A stretch of 64,000 bases of DNA from Alisma plantago-aquatica (lineage: Eukaryota; Streptophyta; Magnoliopsida; Alismatales; Alismataceae). The stretch is from assembly GCA_963693085.1 (NCBI GenBank), contig OY856409.1:241433058-241497057 (forward strand), given 5' to 3'. The notes below the pieces were generated by a model. That model ran no database searches. It had not been told where the DNA came from and saw nothing but the letters and a program-made list of their open reading frames with translations. The position numbers and the translations under genes are program-made. Of the stretch, positions 43,112 to 57,400 are shown piece by piece (within the stretch, counting starts at the first letter, position 1; every line of letters begins with the position of its first letter).

Positions 43112-46100
43112 TGTTACAATATTCTAATCTTTTCAATTAAAGTAAGTGAAAACACTATGCATGGATTTAAAAGAGGTTCATTTATATTTTTTCAACATAA
43201 AACTATAGTTGGTTAATCGATTATATTAAGCTAAACTTGAATAACATGACATAATCAGAATATTAAAGATATCTAAGAGTCTAGATTGTCTTAGCAAATG
43301 GTACCCCACCAGGCAAGACTTGGTAAGCTCCTAGTTTTTGCTTGTCTTTTTACTCCTCACGTGCTCCAAATCCCATAGACATTGCGCCCCCAGCCATGCA
43401 GAACAAATATAATGTTAGTAAGAAATATTTATCTTTATAACATAAAAAATAATAATACATACATGAAGTAATATTGACATGGGCTTGAACATGGATTATC
43501 TTAAGCATTCATTAAATAATTTTAAACATGATGAATTGTAAAAGAAAATATATTCCACCTCTCTTAATGCCCCTTGGGAGCCCATAATTGTTAAGAATCC
43601 CACAGTTCAAGGAAAGACCATAATGACTTGAAGATCCATGATTGAGTTACATATAAATTCATAACTAATTCCATAGTTTTCATCATTAACTTCGATCTTA
43701 ACTTAACCATTAATGTTTGAAATCTTATTCTTGACCATAACAGGTTCCTCCCTCTTAATGCCATGATGGGATTTCTCCCTCATAAACCATAATATAATTT
43801 CTCCTTATTGAACATGATTTATAAACACAATCGTAGTCATAGTTAGGGTTTTACCATTGGATATACATAAATAATAAATCACACAATGATATTTATATGA
43901 GATGTCTTTTGAAAAGCATTCATAATTCATGAACCATACTAATGTACATAATCATAAAATAAACATTCAATAAACCAAAGTGTACTTGTACCAAATATGC
44001 ATGGTCTTCTTACCTATAGTAAACATCCTTAGGTCAGTCCTATGACTTAATTACATCTTTAATCACTTGTAATGTTATTAAAACAATAATTTGTAAATGA
44101 GTTCATAAACCTTAAATCGTAATCGTGGTGTTTGAATTATTGAAGAGATTGAAGGTGTAAAACATCATTCAAAAACAACATAAATGGATAGATACCTAAA
44201 AGAGCTTTTCAACACATATATTTGCATATTTTCCAGATTAACTAGTGATTTTGTTTGAATTTACAAATAGTAGTCCAATCAAAAATCACCAAAAATCCAT
44301 GGTGGCACTATAATCCAACACAATGGATAAATGGACTTGGAATCATATTATCGAGGCCCAATTAGGGATGCCATGTTGGTATCACACTCAGGAAAATAAA
44401 TCAAAACTCGAAATCTCAATGTTTCCCTTTTGTTAGCAATATTGTGAATTATTTTGCAAGGGCACCAAGGTCTTTGAAAGACCTAGTTTGTTCCTCCAAA
44501 TGCCATGATGCTCGATGAGCAGCCCTGGGGCTCCAAGTCTCGATCAAAGTGGGACATGGATGAAAAACCTCCTGGAGTTGGGTTCCCTGATAACCTCCTT
44601 ACATTCAGCCAAGACCAATGAGCCATAAAGTAGTCTCTCTTATACACAGAGGCACTAGAACTACATGGTTCAACTACGTGTGTGAGGCTCACCCATGGTC
44701 GTTGAAGAATAGAAGCTGAAAAGAGCAACATGAGGTGATCAAATAATGAAAGAAAACATCTCTTGAAGTCAAAACGAGGTCAAAGATTTCATCATGTGAA
44801 GAAAACAACCAAAAAACTATTGCATTTGCCAAGAATAGGCAGAAATAAGGGAAACATGCTTTGGGCACAAAGGCACTGAATCCAGTGAAAATGCATCAAA
44901 AGACACTAAAAACACTTCTAAAGACTAAACAAGGTGAAATAGAGAATTTTCACAATCGGAGGGCCACTAAAAGTCCACAGTAATGAATGTCGGTGAGGTG
45001 TTTAAAACCAGCTATAGGACATGGTGACTGGGGCAGACACGAGGCAAATCGATGATGCAAATTGAACAGAGGAGTGTCATAGATGCCCACTGGGATGTCA
45101 TTTGCAGAAAAAGTGGTTTCTTCAGTGGTGGCAAGACTAAAGTTGCGGAAGAATGAAATTGAGTAGGCGGGGGAAACTCAAGGATCTAGAGATTGAATTG
45201 AAGGTAGAGGAGCAAAGGGTTTCGGTCAAGGATGGAGATATTTTCCCTTAAATAGGCATGGGAAGGCCCATGGTGATCCCTACAATGTGGGTGGCTAGAA
45301 AGGAAAGAAACCCTAATTGAGTGTTTCTCATAGAGACTGAAATGGAAGGCAAGTAATGACTCATTAGGTTTGGGAGAGAGAGACAAAATTAAGGGAGAAA
45401 GAATCTCGAGGTGGAGATGAGGGAGCGAGGTGCAAGGAAAGAAACACTAGGAAACCGATTCATACTATGAGAAAAGCTCAGGGAAGATGACAAAAACACA
45501 ACCACTGGATCGTGAATGGGCGGTTGACGAAACACACAAAAAAGGAAATAAAATCGAAGGGGCGTGTGACTGGAGAAATACACGAAATCTTAGACATACA
45601 CATTGCATTGTTTGAATTCATAATCAAATCTTTATCAAACTTTATGGAAACTTCCCAAATTCATTTAGGAGGTAAAAGAAAGTCAAAATGATCCTAAATT
45701 TGGACCATAGACTAATTACATAGTCTAAATATTTACTAGATAGTGAAATTCAAGTTTTACATATGTTTCATAATTTCTATATTTTTCGTTAACTTAATTT
45801 TTATAAAATTAAAAGGTGAATTAATATGAAATGACTTTCCTTGGTCATTTAGTTAATTCCAAAAGAATTCATCAGTATTTATCTATATTTAAGTTTTTTA
45901 TGCCTTTTGGAGAGATTATCTTGAAGGAGAGAGGGAAAGAGAATAATTATTCTTTCTTTTTTGTTTAAAAACTATATAAGAAAAGGGAAACTTTCTGGTC
46001 AAGTAATTCACTTACATTTTCAAATTTCAAGTCTTTTATCTCTCTCATATATTTCTTTTAAACATTTTAAAGGATAAGAGAAATAAAAGAGATAGAGAAA

Positions 46101-46312
46101 CTAATATCAACCAATTTGAATTAATAGAACACATAATGTATATATAAAAGAGAAAATATTTTGTATCTCATTTATTTTGTTTTATTTTCTTACTTCATGA
46201 TCTTATAAAGAATATCACTTCAGGGTCTTTTTGTGTTAAGTAGCTCAACTTCCTTTATTTAAGAAAACCACATTATAAGGCTTAAATTAGTTGTGAAAAT
46301 TGGGGTGTGACA
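43112..46312 (-). mobile_element. Probable solo gypsy-type LTR (3.2 kb)
   Basis: On the minus strand it begins TGTCACACCCCAATTTTCAC at 46312, a common plant gypsy LTR start and similar to the LARD LTR (TGTTATAACCCCAATTTTTG). A possible end is ...TGTAACA at 43112. A TATA-like CTATTTAAGG lies near 45247-45256, about 1.06 kb in, as in the LARD LTR. No primer site, polypurine tract on the element side or target duplication was found, so the left boundary is uncertain. The small open frames within are not credible. Confidence 0.45.
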
Positions 46313-47806
46313 GACCTAGACCATTGTATCCTCCTTAAGTGTTGCATCTAAATGAAGATACAATGTGAACATCCTATACACGTTGCCAATGATGCATAGT
46401 AATGTATATTCTCCAAAATTTATTGAACTTTATTCCTAACTTCACAAGTCTATCACAAGACTTATGCAGACTAATTTGGATTTATGCCACCCTTTTCATG
46501 ACCTTTAAGTGTTACTTCAAGATATATGTGTCTATATTCATTAAGATATCTATACTTCTTAACCTGACTTGTTCAAGCTTTAGCTAGATATTGCAAATAC
46601 CTTCACAAGACATGTGTCAACCCTGGAGTTTATATCTTGATTCAACTGATTTGTGCTAATTTTTAATCAGATTTTTCTTACATTCACATTTTAAATTATA
46701 AATAAAAACTAATCAATTATAAAAAAATACTAATAGGTGAAATCCAACAACAAATCACAATAACATGATAGATCAAAAATATATAATTTTTGACAACCAT
46801 ATTGATTGTAATTATAAATAATTACTTCATGACCAATAAAATTGATTAGGATTCATTAGATAGGTTTTTCTTAGGTTGATATTGAAGGAGGATCCAATAG
46901 AGGAATAATTTAGATATAATGATAAGCACAAGAATGATTATACAAGTCTTGTATGAGATTTTTAAATGCATGTGTGTTTGTTAATTATCAAGTCAATATA
47001 TAATTCATAAAGACAAATTTAGGAAGCTTGAATGATAAAACATTACAATCATAACAAATTTGTACGACAAGATACGTTAAAAAAGGACCACATTTTTATT
47101 TATACAAGGGTGATTTAGCATGTTCATTAAAATATATATTAATAATGGGTACTTATTATTATATAAAAATTATCCAGTTTAGATGACAACTCCTACAAAA
47201 GGATCACAAATAAAAGCTTTGATAGAGGTATATATTACAGAATAAACAATTGTAGTCCACATTGATTTATATGAGATTCTACCAAAATGTGGAATAAAAT
47301 AAAAATATGTAATACTAAAACTATACCACCATGAACACTCCAAAAAAACTAGACAGTAAATGAAAATTTTTATATGAATCACATATCACCATTATATTGA
47401 AAGATATACTCAATGTACATGATGGAAAAAGTTAGGTTGATATTGTAATGTGTTAATTGTAACTCGAACTACCATGGATAATATCTTTAAAATAGGGAAA
47501 ACCATCCTACCTCTATAGAATACAATTCTAAGATATTAAAATTTATGTTGTCATGAACCTCTCTTGCATTACTTCTTGTGATGTCATGATCAAGTAGCCC
47601 TTCATAACTTCTTATATCTATCTGTAATTTCTAGCATGGTCAATTCTCCTCACTATATATCATTTGGTAGAGAAATATTAATGAGGCAATGGTTTATGCT
47701 AGTCCAATGTTGGATTCAGATCTTATGTCTAAATTTTATGTGATATATGTGTCTAACCAATTAGAAAATGGGTGAATATAATCGATAGATATTGGTAAGT
47801 GCTAAA
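46313..47806. other. AT-rich sequence, nothing recognised
   Basis: No coding motif or element end could be supported. Confidence 0.4.
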
Positions 47807-47960
47807 TGTTAGATATATTATTAGTTTGTAGGTTTATTAGCCTTTTGTCTTGACCCATTAAGGTTAAGTTAGTTTCCTTGTACTTTCCTCCTCTCCTATA
47901 TACAATATGAGAGTCTGTCTTCTACCAATAAAAAATACAACACACAACTAATTTTCTGCA
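47807..47960 (+). mobile_element. Short copia-type LTR (154 bp)
   Basis: TGTTAGATATATTATTAG...TTTTCTGCA, followed immediately by a primer site TGGTATCAAAGTG (47961-47973; standard TGGTATCAGAGC). It contains a TATA-like CCTATATACAA near 47894. The downstream sequence has no readable gag, and no second LTR was found in the window. Confidence 0.6.
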
Positions 47961-47973
47961 TGGTATCAAAGTG
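47961..47973 (+). other. Primer-binding site after the short LTR
   Basis: TGGTATCAAAGTG, 8 perfect leading positions against the initiator Met-tRNA complement and then mismatches. Confidence 0.6.
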
Positions 47974-50900
47974 TTGATCCAAACCTTAAAAAGAAGAGAA
48001 AAAGAGAGAGTCTCTACATGTGGGTGGCCAATGTCTCATTCTGTGTTGGACAAACCCTACGAAATATCCATGCCTCCATAATCGTCTCCTCACTTATTCA
48101 TCTTTTCAAAAATTCCTAGTGTTTGTGGTTGTCTTTCCTATCATCGCCAATATGTACCTCTCTCGAGTCACATCTAATGATCTTCCTTGATGACTATTAG
48201 ATTCATCAGATACTCCAAACTCTATTTTGATGCCCACAGATATCCTTCAGTCATCATGTTTCCCCTCTTACGGCATGCAACACCAGCCTTGTAGGCATTG
48301 TCAAACAATTTCTAAAATTAGTAGTAGAAGCCACCCACACCAAATCTAGCTAGCCACAATATGGTGTAGCCATATCAGCAGTCGTTGGCCATGGGGGTGG
48401 AAAATGATAGGACTATATGAGAGTATTTTACAGAGTGATTTTTATCCCTCCATTATATACTGTGGATGAATAAAAAAGGAAAACATGACATGATGATGGG
48501 TATGCGGTTCATGGTTTGTATCTCTATTGAGGTAGAATAAAAGGTAATGGAAATTTGAAGTCCTTTAGTGTGAGTTGGAATTATAGGAACCAAGCAGAAT
48601 TCATCATGGAAATCGGTAGAAGTACAAAACAAGAGTCGACAAGTTGGTATAATTCCAATGAAAAATTGTGATCGTTGTCACTTTTATTGAAGAAATAGAG
48701 ATTATCAATTTCATGAAACCATTATTGATGATTATGATATTTAAATTATTTTTTCACTAAAGGGCATAGTGATGAAAGAAAAGTTTCTTTCCCAGTGATA
48801 TCAGAGTCAAGGTCATTCCAAATTTAAATTTTGTAATCATAATCTTACTAATTTATCTCAAAAGTTACTTGTTCTATCAACTTTTTCATATATAGTTATA
48901 AATGACATATATCTTCCACTAGTTATGATACACATCAAATCCCTTATTACACATTTGATATAATAATAATAAACATTATTGTTTTATTTATCATAATCAT
49001 TCAAGTTAAATGCTTCATCTTATGTATCTATAAAAATTAGGAATTTAAATTAGATGATACTAATATAGAAAAATGTTGATAAGCATACATTCCTTGCTTC
49101 TTGAATTTTGACTAGTTATATTCCCAAGAATAGATTAGAGAAGGAAAAAATAGTGTAAGATTTCAAATTTTTACAAGTCAATCCTCTTGTAATTTCAATG
49201 TCTGTTGACATCATTTAATGATCTTTGTAACTAGGTAACATACAAACTTTATGTCTAAGCATTTACAAATGTTCATACACCTAGAAATATTTAAATCTGA
49301 ATAAGGAAATTACATATTCCATTATGCATTAGTCATAACAAAATTTTATACAAAACACATACACTAGTTATCATCATTTACATCTCATTTTCACATGTGT
49401 ACTTACCTGGCATGCTTCCTTCCAGTACAGTGAGTGTACATCTTCATAAATTCTCATAAATGATGATAATGTCAACGATATAGACCTAAGATATGTCCAC
49501 ATGAGGATTATGATCCATGTATGTGCTCGACCATGGGGAGAAATTCGACATACTTATGTCACTAGAACTACGAAGTCAATCAATGGATCCAACACATAGA
49601 TGTATCACAACATGGTGTTATATACCATTAGGTCTCTGACTCAAATAATATTCAATCACTGCTCCTATTGTTTTGTGTATCCTACTTTTGTTGGAATCCA
49701 TATATCCAAACCTAAACATTTATGTTTTCCTTATTCCATTAGATATTTAGTTGAATTATCTTTGTATCCTTGGTATTCTTTCCATATGTCTCACCCAACC
49801 TACGGTGAGTGTTGTGTATAGTAGCTTCCATCGTGGATATTTTGTGCTCCCTTTAAAGAAATACCTACCTAATATAGTATATATGCCAACAAAGTCTAAC
49901 ATATTGAACATCGTAACATGGTTGGAAAAGAGAGTCCACAACGCTGAAGCACATGATTGTAAGAAAATACCACAACCAAATAACTAAAAATCTTAGAACA
50001 ATTTTCTAAAAATTTGTGAAAAAATACTTCTTCCTAAACTAATCAGTTTAGCAAATTTTGATTCAATATGATATGCTTTCTTCTACGTACATAGAAGTTT
50101 AATAAATAATTAAATTTTGGATCACCATAAGACAACTTAATGCATGCCAATGCAGCCCCCTTCTACTTCCTAAACGAAATATGTTACTTACGATAGAGTA
50201 TCATGTGATATCAAGTATGAAAAATATTTTACCAATAAAGTAGTGCAAGGTAGTTAAATAAATACTTTAGTATAGAGGAATCTAAAGGTATATGTCATAA
50301 AGCACAACTCATGTGTGTTAGATATAGTGATTATGTACATGTTGGGAGAATTCAAATTGCACTTAACTTAATATAAATGAAAAATCTATGATACTATGAA
50401 CACTATAACTTATTGAATGATGTTGTGACAACTTAGCCTTATTTATCAAAACAACTTAGCTTATCCATTATTAGAATTATTTCTCATAATGCTTTATGTA
50501 TGATTTAAACCCTAGTTTCCTACATCACAAATATTTAGTGTAATTTGATGCATAAAAGTTGTAAACTACGTAATCACGCATGGAATATCATGACCTTGAA
50601 TGTTAAGTTTAGTTTGAACCATCTTGATATTATATGAGAATCTAAGTTAAAAGTGATGAGCAAAATTAACACATAATTTTATTTTCTTGTTGGAAGGTAT
50701 ATTAGGACTACTATTATTTAAGTTACTAGAATTACATGAGAAAATGACTACAAATAATAGTATAGTTTCTGCATAACTTGAAAGCTATGTATGAGTCTAG
50801 GGAATTGGTTATTATTCAAAGAGGTCAATTTGGCTACTTTAGAAGTCAAGACTAACCTTGGTTAGACATCCATCAAGATTGATCCAAATGATTTGTCAAT

Positions 50901-52849
50901 TGTTTGCTAAAGCCCTTAACCCTTATAAGGGGATGACCCATTCTTAGAAGAAGACAACTAAATTCTTCATAAGTCATCCATTACGCAAGAGAGTGGTTCT
51001 ACCTTCAAAATGATGCATGACCTTTTGGGTACATTATTCAAATAAAGAATCAAGTAGGTAAATTGTTAGCCACCTCAACCTATGTATGAGATAGGAACAT
51101 GGATTTAGTCTTGTTACTTTGATCCACGCTAGACGTAAATATGAACCTTTGCAAATGTGATTCTACATGGAAAGAAAATGAGTCACCCCTGAGATAGATT
51201 TTGATTTGTTATTTAATAGATTTTGGTGTATTTGTATAAAATTTCTTTGTTGTTTGTTTGGTTTTTAATTGACAATCATCAAACTATTCACCCCTCACCT
51301 TGGATTAGAACATGACAAAGTTGTTTCATCCATCTCTCTCTCGTTTTAGCATTTTAAATATTCATGGATAATTTGGGTGTGATTTTGGATACTCCCATAT
51401 AATTTGGTGTTTTACTAGAAAATAACCTTAGGGTATAATAACTTGGGATTAGTGGATTATTCATTTTTGGATAGTATAAAAACTCACCTAAATTGATAAA
51501 AAAACCTCAACTTAAAGAACTTTTAACCTTTGTAAACATTTATGTTGAAACTTCATACTATGTAAGTGTAACTTGATGATGCTCAAAAAGATGTTAACAT
51601 CTTCATACTTTTGTATTATAGAGTGACAATATTAGTGTACAATAAATTACCTAATTAACTAATTACATTTGATTGGATTACTATAAACTAATTTATTTGG
51701 TATTGTATTGACCATAATATGATGCTACTTTCAATTGGCTTGATTGAATTGGATAATTTATCAATGATGTATAGTTGATGAAAAGTTGTTCAGTTTACTT
51801 GAACAACCTAGATAGATTTTATAATACCTTACTCCAATAATACGAATGTACAAATTGAATGTTTTTATCCTAGAAAAAGTCAAATCTCGAGTTCCACAAA
51901 ATTTTTGTATTGACCAAATAATGTGGATCATAAGTTGAAATTTGCATACTTACCATTAGATACTTGGATACTAAACATACCAAAAGGATTAATTTATATT
52001 AGGTTAAAACATAGCTTTTGACCCAAATATGATGTGCTCTATCATTACCCATGTGAGATGAATTAAACATGCAATCTTTTAATGTTCTATAGTAGGCCAT
52101 AAGAAGTAAATCCAAGTTGTTGATTGAGGTCATAATTGGGTGACTAGATCATATGAAGCTAGGGCTGCTCAGTGTGGACCCTTTCCATGATCCTTTTACT
52201 AGTGTAGTTTTTAGTCTATGTCTTGATTAATTAAGCATATTATCTTTGGTATCATCTTACTACTATTAGGGGACATTATAACATTATATTTAAGGGATAA
52301 TCTACATGTATTATGATACACTATTTTTTCTTATACCATTTACAAGTACACATGAGTCATGATGTAGATCTTTTAGTAGTGTTATCTTTATGTTCATATT
52401 ATTCAAGTTCAAAAACTTGGTGAAAGATAAAGGTATGTTTCTAGTCTTAGGATAGTCTTTATAATACTATAAAAAGGTCCATGAATTGTAGAAATATGCC
52501 TATGATTTTAGTAATTATTCTTGATTTTGTAAAGTCTACGAGGACCTAGAAATGGTAAAGTAAAATTAACAAAATAGAAATCTACTTGCTAAATATATTT
52601 ATTTCTTCTATATTCCTAGTGATTTACAAATTTTCTATCAATAATGCCTTTATCTACGAATTTTATTACTAAAATGTACATTATCTTTATTAGTGATTTT
52701 TATTGAAATGATTTCCTTGTAAAATAACTTTACAATACACAAAAATTCTAGAATTATATAGCATGAGTTCCTATTAGTAACAATTTTTCTGGGTGGATGA
52801 TTTCCACTATGTTTGATGGTTTTTAACTGTAGTTAATCTCACATAGAAA
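47974..52849. other. Long AT-rich stretch without recognisable genes
   Basis: A primer-site-like GTGATATCAGAGTCAAGG at 48796 hints at another decayed retroelement, but no LTR could be placed. Overlapping open frames at 49600-49987 have no recognisable motif. The remainder shows nothing on either strand. Confidence 0.4.
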
Positions 52850-52942
52850 ACTATACATATATATGCATATACATACATACATACATAGACACAAACACAC
52901 ACACACACATATATATATGCATATATATACATATATATATAA
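52850..52942. repeat. Compound microsatellite (TA, CATA, CA)
   Basis: Runs of ATAC/CATA, then (CA)n, then (TA)n interspersed with GC, ending in ATATATATA just before the LINE leader. Confidence 0.95.
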
Positions 52943-53121
52943 TCACATTGCGTAGTCCTTCTCTATAGGTTAGCCTCTGCCTTCTCTCTAGAATCGCGGG
53001 CGCCGTCCCGGTGGCGCTCATCGACCATCATTCCTACTGGTCAGCATCCACCCTTCCCCGACCTCCTAGCACCCGCAAGTAGGTTGCTACTCCTCCATCA
53101 TCTTGTCCTCATTGTGGGTGA

Positions 53122-54250
53122 ATGGCAATGGAGGGCGACGACCGTAGGGGACCAAACCAAGGATCAGAAGATGCGGGACCAAGCACCCAGGCGTAGGATC
53201 AGGTGAATCAAGCAGCCGGAGCTAGTGCGGCTAAGGATCGGGGTACTATTTCCAAATCTGGAGTTGCATCTGAAGCTTGGGGCTCACACGAAGTTGATAT
53301 CACAACAGCTAGGGATTGGGTCAAAGCGGTTGAGGGACTAACGATGTGCGTCAGAGGAAGCATGGTGGAGGACCCGAAGAAACCCTTCAGGAATGAAGGG
53401 GATACTAGATGATGAACAAAGTTCACTAAGCTGATGATGGATGAGATGGATGATTATCATTGTTTCTCTTCCATAATCCAGGTGGTGGGCACTTTGACGA
53501 ACATCATCCAGTTGAAAGGATGGATGATTAGGAGTTGGCGACCCAAAGGCAAACTCGAGGTCTTCAACCTGACGGATGGGTTGATACTTGTTCGGTTTGC
53601 TAATGAGATCGACATCAAAGCGGCCCTTGGTCGGGGTCCCTGGTTCTTTGACAACTAGCTGGTGCTGGTTAGAAGGTGGACGTCGGAGGCAGACATTAGG
53701 AGGATGGCTATGAAGATGGAACCGGGCTATCAACGCCATTGCCCACTTTGGGGTAAGCACTGGGCCAAGAGACATCGATAAGAAGAGTGATGGGTCCTCT
53801 TTGGGGTGTGCACGCTTTTGTGTGAACATTACATCCAATGAAGAACCCCCTCCCGTCATCATGGTCGAGCTGCCTGATGGTGGTGAAAGGGAAGACAAGG
53901 TGTGGTATGAAGCGCTGCCAGATAGGTGTGGCACCTGCAAGGTGTTCGGTCACATAATCATATGTTTTCTTGGAGAAAGAAGGGATACACCTATGTCGGC
54001 ACTCCCGATAATCGCTCCCGACTTCAAAAGATCATATAAGAAGAAACATATATCTTCTTATGTGGCTAGGGAGGAAGAAAAATTGGATGACAAACTGAAA
54101 AGGACGCGACAGATGGAAAAGAACAAGGAGAAGGTTGCTGGTATAGGCAACACCACAGTAGATGAAGGGAGCTCTAGTGGTACCACCATTGAGGTCATTG
54201 ATGGGGGGAACATAGTGATACATCGAGAACATATCAGAATTGTGGACTAG
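53122..54250 (+). pseudogene. LINE ORF1: DUF4283-like domain and zinc knuckle
   Basis: A start at 53122 gives MAMEGDDRRGPNQGSEDAG, with a TAG at 53191-53193 and further stops near 53412. The central part reads LKGWMIRSWRPKGKLEVFNL, then ILVRFANEIDIKAALGRGPW (about 53515-53645), the DUF4283 pattern of plant LINE ORF1 proteins, which bind element RNA. After a frameshift near 53790, the frame 53801-54250 carries CGTCKVFGHIIIC, a zinc knuckle with one residue missing before the last Cys (CX2CX4HX3C), then a lysine-rich, charged tail. ORF2 starts about 195 bp downstream. It is broken by several stops and at least one frameshift. Confidence 0.8.
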
Positions 54251-54444
54251 GGTATCCCAACGGTGGATTCGAAGGGGAATCAATTCGCTATTCTTGATTA
54301 GTTGAATGAACAGGAACAAGAGGCGGTGATAGTAGAGAACAACAGGAGCAGAAACCCGTGCCACACCAGAAGTTCTACGGCAAAAGAGAAGGCGAAGAAT
54401 AGGTCCAAATCCTGTGCGGGAGGAGGATCACCTAAATCTACCTG

Positions 54445-57400
54445 ATGTCTATTCTCGCATGGAACGTGCGAGGGGCCTCCCTGTCCAAGACACAGAAGAT
54501 ATTCAAGGATATTACAAGGACTATAAATGCTGAGATCGTCTGCTATCTTGAGATGAGAATAAAGAGAATTAATGCTGATCGGGTCCAATCTCTTTTCTCC
54601 AAGCACTGGGACTGTTGCTTGAACCTGGAACAGGTTGACGGAGGCAGGATCATGATTGGGTGGGATACTGTTTGTTGGAAGCTGGAGATTATTAATGCAT
54701 CTGATCAAATGGTCACCATGAGTTGTTTTAATAGGGGTGGGTTTTCCTACATCCTATCAACTATCTATGGTGAGAACTTGGAGTTAGACAAAGAATGACT
54801 ATGGCCCATCATAAAGGCTACTGCGTAAGAGGAGATCCCGTGGATTGTGTTGGGGGACTTCAATTGCATCAAACAAGTGAAGGAGAAATATAGGGATAAG
54901 AGAGTGCCAGACATAATTCTAAACACTTTCAATACTACCATGGATTGTGCTGGGCTTCACCAGCTCAATACGATGGGCAGTATTACTACCTGGTCCAACA
55001 AATAAAGAAAAAGAATTGCTAGTTGCCTGGATAGGGGGCTAGTGAATAATGTCTGGCTCAATATCCTTCCCAACATGGTGATTAAGATAGGGGATGACAT
55101 CTTCAGCGACCACGCCTGGACGAAGGTAAATATTAATCACTCACCCCCAACCTCATCGCCCTTTCAGGTTTCTAAACTTTTAGTGCAAGTGGATTGGATT
55201 CAAAGAAGAGGTGGAGGAAGCTTGGCGAACTTAGGTGGAGGGTAATCCACTTTACCGGGTCCTCAAGAAGCTTCAACTTACTAAGGCCAGAATTAAGAAG
55301 TGGTCTATATTATTTGTGAATATTCCTAATTTGTTGAATAACGCCAGGGAAGATTATAATAGAGCTTCCCAAGATCTGCGATTACACCCGTTGGAGGAGA
55401 ATGCAATTAAGTATGAAAGACAAACTGAAAATAGAGTGAGGGAGCTGGAGAAGGCCGAGGAGGTTGGCCTTTGGCAGAAGAGTAGAATGAAGTGGATAGC
55501 GGATGGGGACAGAAATACCAAAGTATGCCATTCGGCTATTAACAAGAAACAAATGCAAGACTCGATCTATGAACTTATCAACGAATAGGGTGAGGTCTTG
55601 GAAAGTCAGGTGGAGATATAGATAACAAAGCCATTGACTACTTCTAGGAGATGTACAATAATGAACATGTCTACAACAGACAAGGGCATAATCTGCCTGA
55701 GAATAGAGTCATGGCAGAGATGACTGAAGAGTTGATTAAAGAGGCTACAGAGGAAGAGATCAAGGAGGTTGTCTTCTCGATACATTACACCAAGGTGCCA
55801 GGTCCAGATGGCTTCAATAGCCACTTCTTTCAGGTCATGTGGCCTACCATTAAGCAGGATGTATGTGAGGCTATCTAATGGTTTCTATAGGGTGGTGCGA
55901 TGGTTAGGGCGGTGAATCATGTGTTTATCAAGCTAATACCTAAGCACAATCAAGCATGCCAGATGTCTGACTACAGGCAGATAGCGTGCTGCTCAGTTCT
56001 ATACAAGGTTGTTTCAAAGCTTCTCGCCAAAAGACTTAAGAAGGTGCTTCCCCATATTATCTCAGATTCATAGAATGCCTTCATGGAAGGCAGAGGTATG
56101 GCTAATTTCTCCCTGCTAGCAACTAAGTTTTTAAATGAGTTTAGTAAGAAAAACACTCCTACTAAGGCTTGCATGAAGGTGGACATTAGTAAAGCCTACG
56201 ATCATGTCAATTGGGATGCTCTTTGGGATGTTATTAATTCTATTGGTTTCTCATAGAGGTGGATTGACTTGATGAAACAATGCACATAAATTTTCTCTTT
56301 TTCTGTTCTCCTTAATGGTACCCCTGTAGGTCTTTTTAGATTTTCCAATGGTTTACGATAAGGGGACCCATTGTCCCCTATTCTATTTACCTTGGTGATG
56401 GAGGGACTCAAAAATATGCTCAATCAAGAGGAAGAGGCGGGCAAAATCAGAGCTTACAAAGTGAAAGGGATCAAAGTCAGAACACACATCATCTTTGTTG
56501 ATGATGTGCTACTGCTCTCGGTCGGTAGTGCTAAAAGACTTGGTGAGTTTAAAAGGAAACTCTTAAGTTTTAGAAATATCACAGGTCTATACATCAGCTC
56601 CATTAAATCCTGAGTCCTCTTGTCTAAATCTTGTGATAATAGAAGATGCATGTTAAAATGTGTTGCTGGCATGAATAAGGGCAAATTTCCCACGAGATAC
56701 CTTGGCATCCCCCTCACTGCGGGGAAAGCTTCTACCAAATAATTCAAGATGTGCCTAGATAACATCAGGGCTAGATTTTAGAAGTGGATTGATATCAACA
56801 TATCCCTCATGGGTAGACTGGTGCTAATTAGATCAGTCATCCAAGCTGTGACTAGATTTTGGACTGATATGGGGGATATTCCTAATCCTGTTATCAATGC
56901 GATCTATGACCACCTACTTTGTGTGGGGGCGGAGGTGGACACATTGTGGCTTGGGACATCATTGCTGAACCTTTTGCTGACAGTGGGTTGCAGCTCAAAG
57001 ACCCGCTTTTCTAGATGAATGTTAACACCAAGAAAAGGGTTGATAAGTTCATCAACAACAAGGACAATATCTGGTCTAAATGGATGGGGTGTAGATATGG
57101 AGATAGGTTGATTCTTCAGGCCGAGTCTAACCCTTCGAGGACATGGGGAAGCATGTGTAAATATGTGAACAATGATAGCTTGATGCCTATCATCTCCTCA
57201 CCTATCATCACTGTTACGAATGGGAGCTGGCCTAAACTCATCTGGGGTAAGAGTCATTGCTCGAAATGGAGTACTTTCTTCTATATAGCTATCCTCAATA
57301 GGCTACCTACCGTGGATAGATTCCTGAAATGGGGTTTGTAGGTTGAGGAAGTGTGCTGCCTTTGCTTAACTGGGATGGAATCGAGATCACACCTCTTCTT

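Noticed and set aside
43098..43118. Polypurine tract ACTAAAGGGGG followed by TGTTACA, implying a plus-strand 3' LTR
   Set aside because: The opposite end starts TGTCACACCCC as a minus-strand 5' LTR would, the TATA-like motif is on the minus strand, and no plus-strand internal region lies to the left.
48790..48815. Primer-site-like GTGATATCAGAGTCAAGG
   Set aside because: No LTR ending could be placed directly upstream, so it is not enough to call an element.
49600..49987. Overlapping open frames of 73-78 codons
   Set aside because: No domain, no coding-like composition, and both strands are open in the same place.
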